NCBI GenBank assembly: GCA_946633495.1
Contig: CAMPAX010000096.1
Location: forward strand, 1-8,393
Direction of reading: 5' to 3'
Source of the DNA: an uncultured Lachnospiraceae bacterium
Lineage (GTDB): Bacteria; Bacillota; Clostridia; Lachnospirales; Lachnospiraceae
Length of the DNA stretch: 8,393 nucleotides
The notes below the pieces were generated by a model that was not told the origin of the DNA, did no database searches, and saw only the letters and a list, made by a program, of their open reading frames with translations. A program made the translations under genes and the position numbers. Below are positions 6,922 to 8,393 of this stretch, piece after piece (position 1 is the stretch's first letter; every line of letters starts with the position of its first letter).

Positions 6922-8195
6922 GAATCTGCTTTGTGGCGGAGGCCAACAGTGCTCATATCGAAAAATGGTGTGGATATTTTCTGTCCCGCGGGCATGAGGT
7001 GCATGTGATCTCTTTTACAAAGGGAGATATCCCGGGAGCAAAGATCCATTGGATCGATCTTGGGTTGGAGGGTGAGGAGAGTGACCTTGCCAAACTGAAA
7101 TACCTGACTCAGGGGCGCCGGATCCGTAAGCTGCTGAAAGAAATTGATGCGGATGTGGTAAATGTGCATTATGCAACCAGCTACGGTGCGGCAGCGGCGC
7201 TGTCCGGCGTGCGAGGATATGCGCTTTCTGTCTGGGGTGCGGATATATACGACTTCCCAAGGAGGAGTTTTCTTCATAGATCATTGCTTCAATACAGTCT
7301 GTCTCGTGCGGACTGCCTTTTTTCTACCAGCCGTGCAATGGCCAGAGAAACCAGAAAATACAATCGAAATAAGCGGATCGAGGTCACACCCTTTGGCGTG
7401 GACGAGAAGCTTTTTTCACCGGAACGAAGAAAACGCGCAAAGAGTCTTTGGTCCGGAGATATTGGATCGGCAGAGGCGCTAAAGGCAGAGGCACCGAAGT
7501 TAGAAGTGTCGGAGTTGGAAACATCGAAGTTAGAAGTATCGAAGTTAGAAGTATCGAAGTTAGCAGCACCGTTGACGGCAACCTCAAAGGCAGAAGAATT
7601 GAAAGATCCGGTGGAAGCTGAGAAAAGGGATCGCAGTTTTCAGATTGGTTTGGTAAAAAAACTGGATCCGAAGTATGGTATCGATGTTCTGCTAAATGCG
7701 GCAGCATTGATCCGGCAGGAACGGCCGGATATCGATCTTCGTCTGGTGATCGCGGGAAAGGGACCGGCAGAGGAGGAGTACCATGCTTTGGCAGAAGAGC
7801 TTGGACTCTCGGAACGGGTGACCTGGACCGGATTTATTCCCCAGGAGGAAGCAGCGCGTGTATGGGCGGATTCGGATGTGGCGGTAATTCCGTCTACGCT
7901 GGATTCAGAGTCCTTCGGGGTTGCGGCAGTGGAAGCACAGGCCTGCGGAGTTCCGGTGGTGATTTCGGATATTCCGGGACTGATGGAGGCTACCCGGCCG
8001 GGGTATACCAGTCTGGTGGTTGAGAGGAAGAATCCCCGGGCTCTTGCGGATGCGATCCTCCGGCTGTATGATGATCCGGAGCTTTGTCACCGTCTTGGAA
8101 AGAACGGAAGGAGATATGTTTTGAAGCGGTATGGCTATCAAAGCTGCTTTCGGCATATTGAAGAATGTCTGGAGAAACTTGCACGACAGAAATGA
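6918..8195 (+). CDS. GT4-family glycosyltransferase with a repeat-containing interdomain insert
   Basis: The protein is 425 residues, starting at the ATG that overlaps the aminotransferase stop. AAGGAG at 6901-6906 lies 11 bases upstream, a rather long spacing that suits translational coupling. This start gives the classic GT-B opening MRICFVAEANSAHIEKW...GHEVHVISF. The N-domain ends at VTPFGVDEKLF. The C-domain begins at FQIGLVKKLDPKYGIDVLL and carries the donor-site E-x7-E motif ESFGVAAVE (Glu331, Glu339) with ACGVPVVISDIPG. GT4 enzymes are retaining transferases that use nucleotide sugars at the inner membrane face; acceptor and sugar cannot be read from sequence. Between the domains, roughly residues 170-240, lies an Ala/Glu/Lys/Ser-rich segment, far longer than the usual short linker, containing a pentapeptide tandem repeat. 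Both catalytic halves look intact, so the gene is probably functional. Its neighbour suggests it adds an aminated sugar to a surface glycan. Confidence 0.92.
   Translation: MRICFVAEANSAHIEKWCGYFLSRGHEVHVISFTKGDIPGAKIHWIDLGLEGEESDLAKLKYLTQGRRIRKLLKEIDADVVNVHYATSYGAAAALSGVRGYALSVWGADIYDFPRRSFLHRSLLQYSLSRADCLFSTSRAMARETRKYNRNKRIEVTPFGVDEKLFSPERRKRAKSLWSGDIGSAEALKAEAPKLEVSELETSKLEVSKLEVSKLAAPLTATSKAEELKDPVEAEKRDRSFQIGLVKKLDPKYGIDVLLNAAALIRQERPDIDLRLVIAGKGPAEEEYHALAEELGLSERVTWTGFIPQEEAARVWADSDVAVIPSTLDSESFGVAAVEAQACGVPVVISDIPGLMEATRPGYTSLVVERKNPRALADAILRLYDDPELCHRLGKNGRRYVLKRYGYQSCFRHIEECLEKLARQK
7497..7571 (+). repeat. 15-bp tandem repeat (Lys-Leu-Glu-Val-Ser) inside the glycosyltransferase gene
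   Basis: Five in-frame units of 15 bases lie at 7497, 7512, 7527, 7542 and 7557, consensus aagttagaagtatcg, encoding KLEVS, ELETS, KLEVS, KLEVS and KLAAP (residues 194-218). Units three and four are identical at the DNA level. The flanks (gcagaggc repeated near 7470-7493) look like decayed related sequence. Gain or loss of units would keep the frame. Confidence 0.88.
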
Positions 8196-8225
8196 TTTTA
8201 ACCTTACTATGCGTCTGAATACCTT

Positions 8226-8246
8226 TGAAATCGTCTGACGATTTCA
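8226..8246 (+). other. Perfect palindrome downstream of the glycosyltransferase gene
   Basis: Ten-base arms TGAAATCGTC and GACGATTTCA flank a single central T. As RNA it would form a stem of about 9 bp with a 3-base loop, 30 bases after the stop codon. It is followed by GAAAAAAC, not a T-run, on the + strand, and on the - strand it is also not followed by a T-run. A standard intrinsic terminator is therefore not supported. It may be an operator, an mRNA 3' end stabiliser or a decayed terminator. Confidence 0.6.
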
Positions 8247-8348
8247 GAAAAAACACAAGAAGAGAATGACAGAAAATGCTTGATTTTTGGGGGCTGATTG
8301 ACATAATTCAGGAATTTGAAAAAAAGTAAAAAAAAGATAAAAAAGTTG

Positions 8349-8377
8349 TTGACATTGAGAAACCTCAGTGGTAGTAT
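8349..8377 (+). promoter_or_regulatory. Strong sigma-70/sigma-A type promoter reading out of the window
   Basis: A consensus -35 TTGACA (8349-8354) is followed by a 17-base spacer and a -10 TAGTAT (8372-8377), so transcription should begin near 8384. Upstream, 8317-8346 is a run of A-tracts resembling an UP element. Inside the spacer an imperfect dyad (CATTGAG / CTCAGTG around AAAC, 8353-8370) overlaps the -35 edge and could be a repressor site. The gene it drives lies beyond the window. Confidence 0.72.
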
Positions 8378-8393
8378 ATAGAAGCTGTCGCAC

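Noticed and set aside
8298..8303. Second TTGACA in the downstream gap
   Set aside because: No -10-like hexamer at 16-18 bases; the following sequence is only an A-run, so it is probably a chance match.
8276..8329. 17-codon open frame starting MLDFWGL in the downstream gap
   Set aside because: No properly spaced ribosome binding site, very short, and located in AT-rich DNA just upstream of a promoter. Nothing supports translation.

Overview
The window looks like chromosomal DNA of a Gram-positive, Clostridia-type anaerobe; Lachnospiraceae-like is my best guess. The reasons are the AGGAG-type ribosome binding sites, moderate GC content, and two large secreted proteins built from aromatic GW/WYY cell-wall-binding repeats (choline-binding type). 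The taxon is inferred from style and is not proven. All four genes lie on the + strand. I see no RNA gene, CRISPR array, insertion sequence or phage module.

The left two thirds (3-5632) encode two surface or secreted cell-wall proteins. The first, cut by the window edge, has eight 64-74-residue super-repeats of degenerate wall-binding hairpins followed by a C-terminal GH25 lysozyme domain. The second starts at 2333, 44 bases downstream. It has a signal peptide, a long acidic Ser/Asp/Glu linker with its own 12-13-residue quasi-repeat, a metallo-beta-lactamase-fold hydrolase module resembling pneumococcal phosphorylcholine esterase Pce/CbpE, and about 23 wall-binding repeats. The last twelve of these are in strict 60-bp register and become nearly identical.

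The right third (5782-8195) is a two-gene, translationally coupled glycan-synthesis unit. It holds a WbpE-type PLP sugar aminotransferase and a GT4 glycosyltransferase joined by an ATGA overlap. The glycosyltransferase carries an unusual Ala/Glu/Lys-rich insert between its two Rossmann domains, containing a 15-bp (pentapeptide) tandem repeat. The last 198 bases hold no convincing gene. They contain a perfect 10-bp-arm palindrome, an A-rich tract and a strong sigma-70/sigma-A promoter with an internal dyad, firing out of the window.

Taken together, the locus reads as surface-glycan biology. One side makes and transfers an aminated sugar, and the other supplies secreted enzymes that bind to and edit the wall or its decorations. 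That the esterase-like protein acts on the glycan made next door is a hypothesis. The most unusual sequence features are the nested tandem repeats in three of the four genes.
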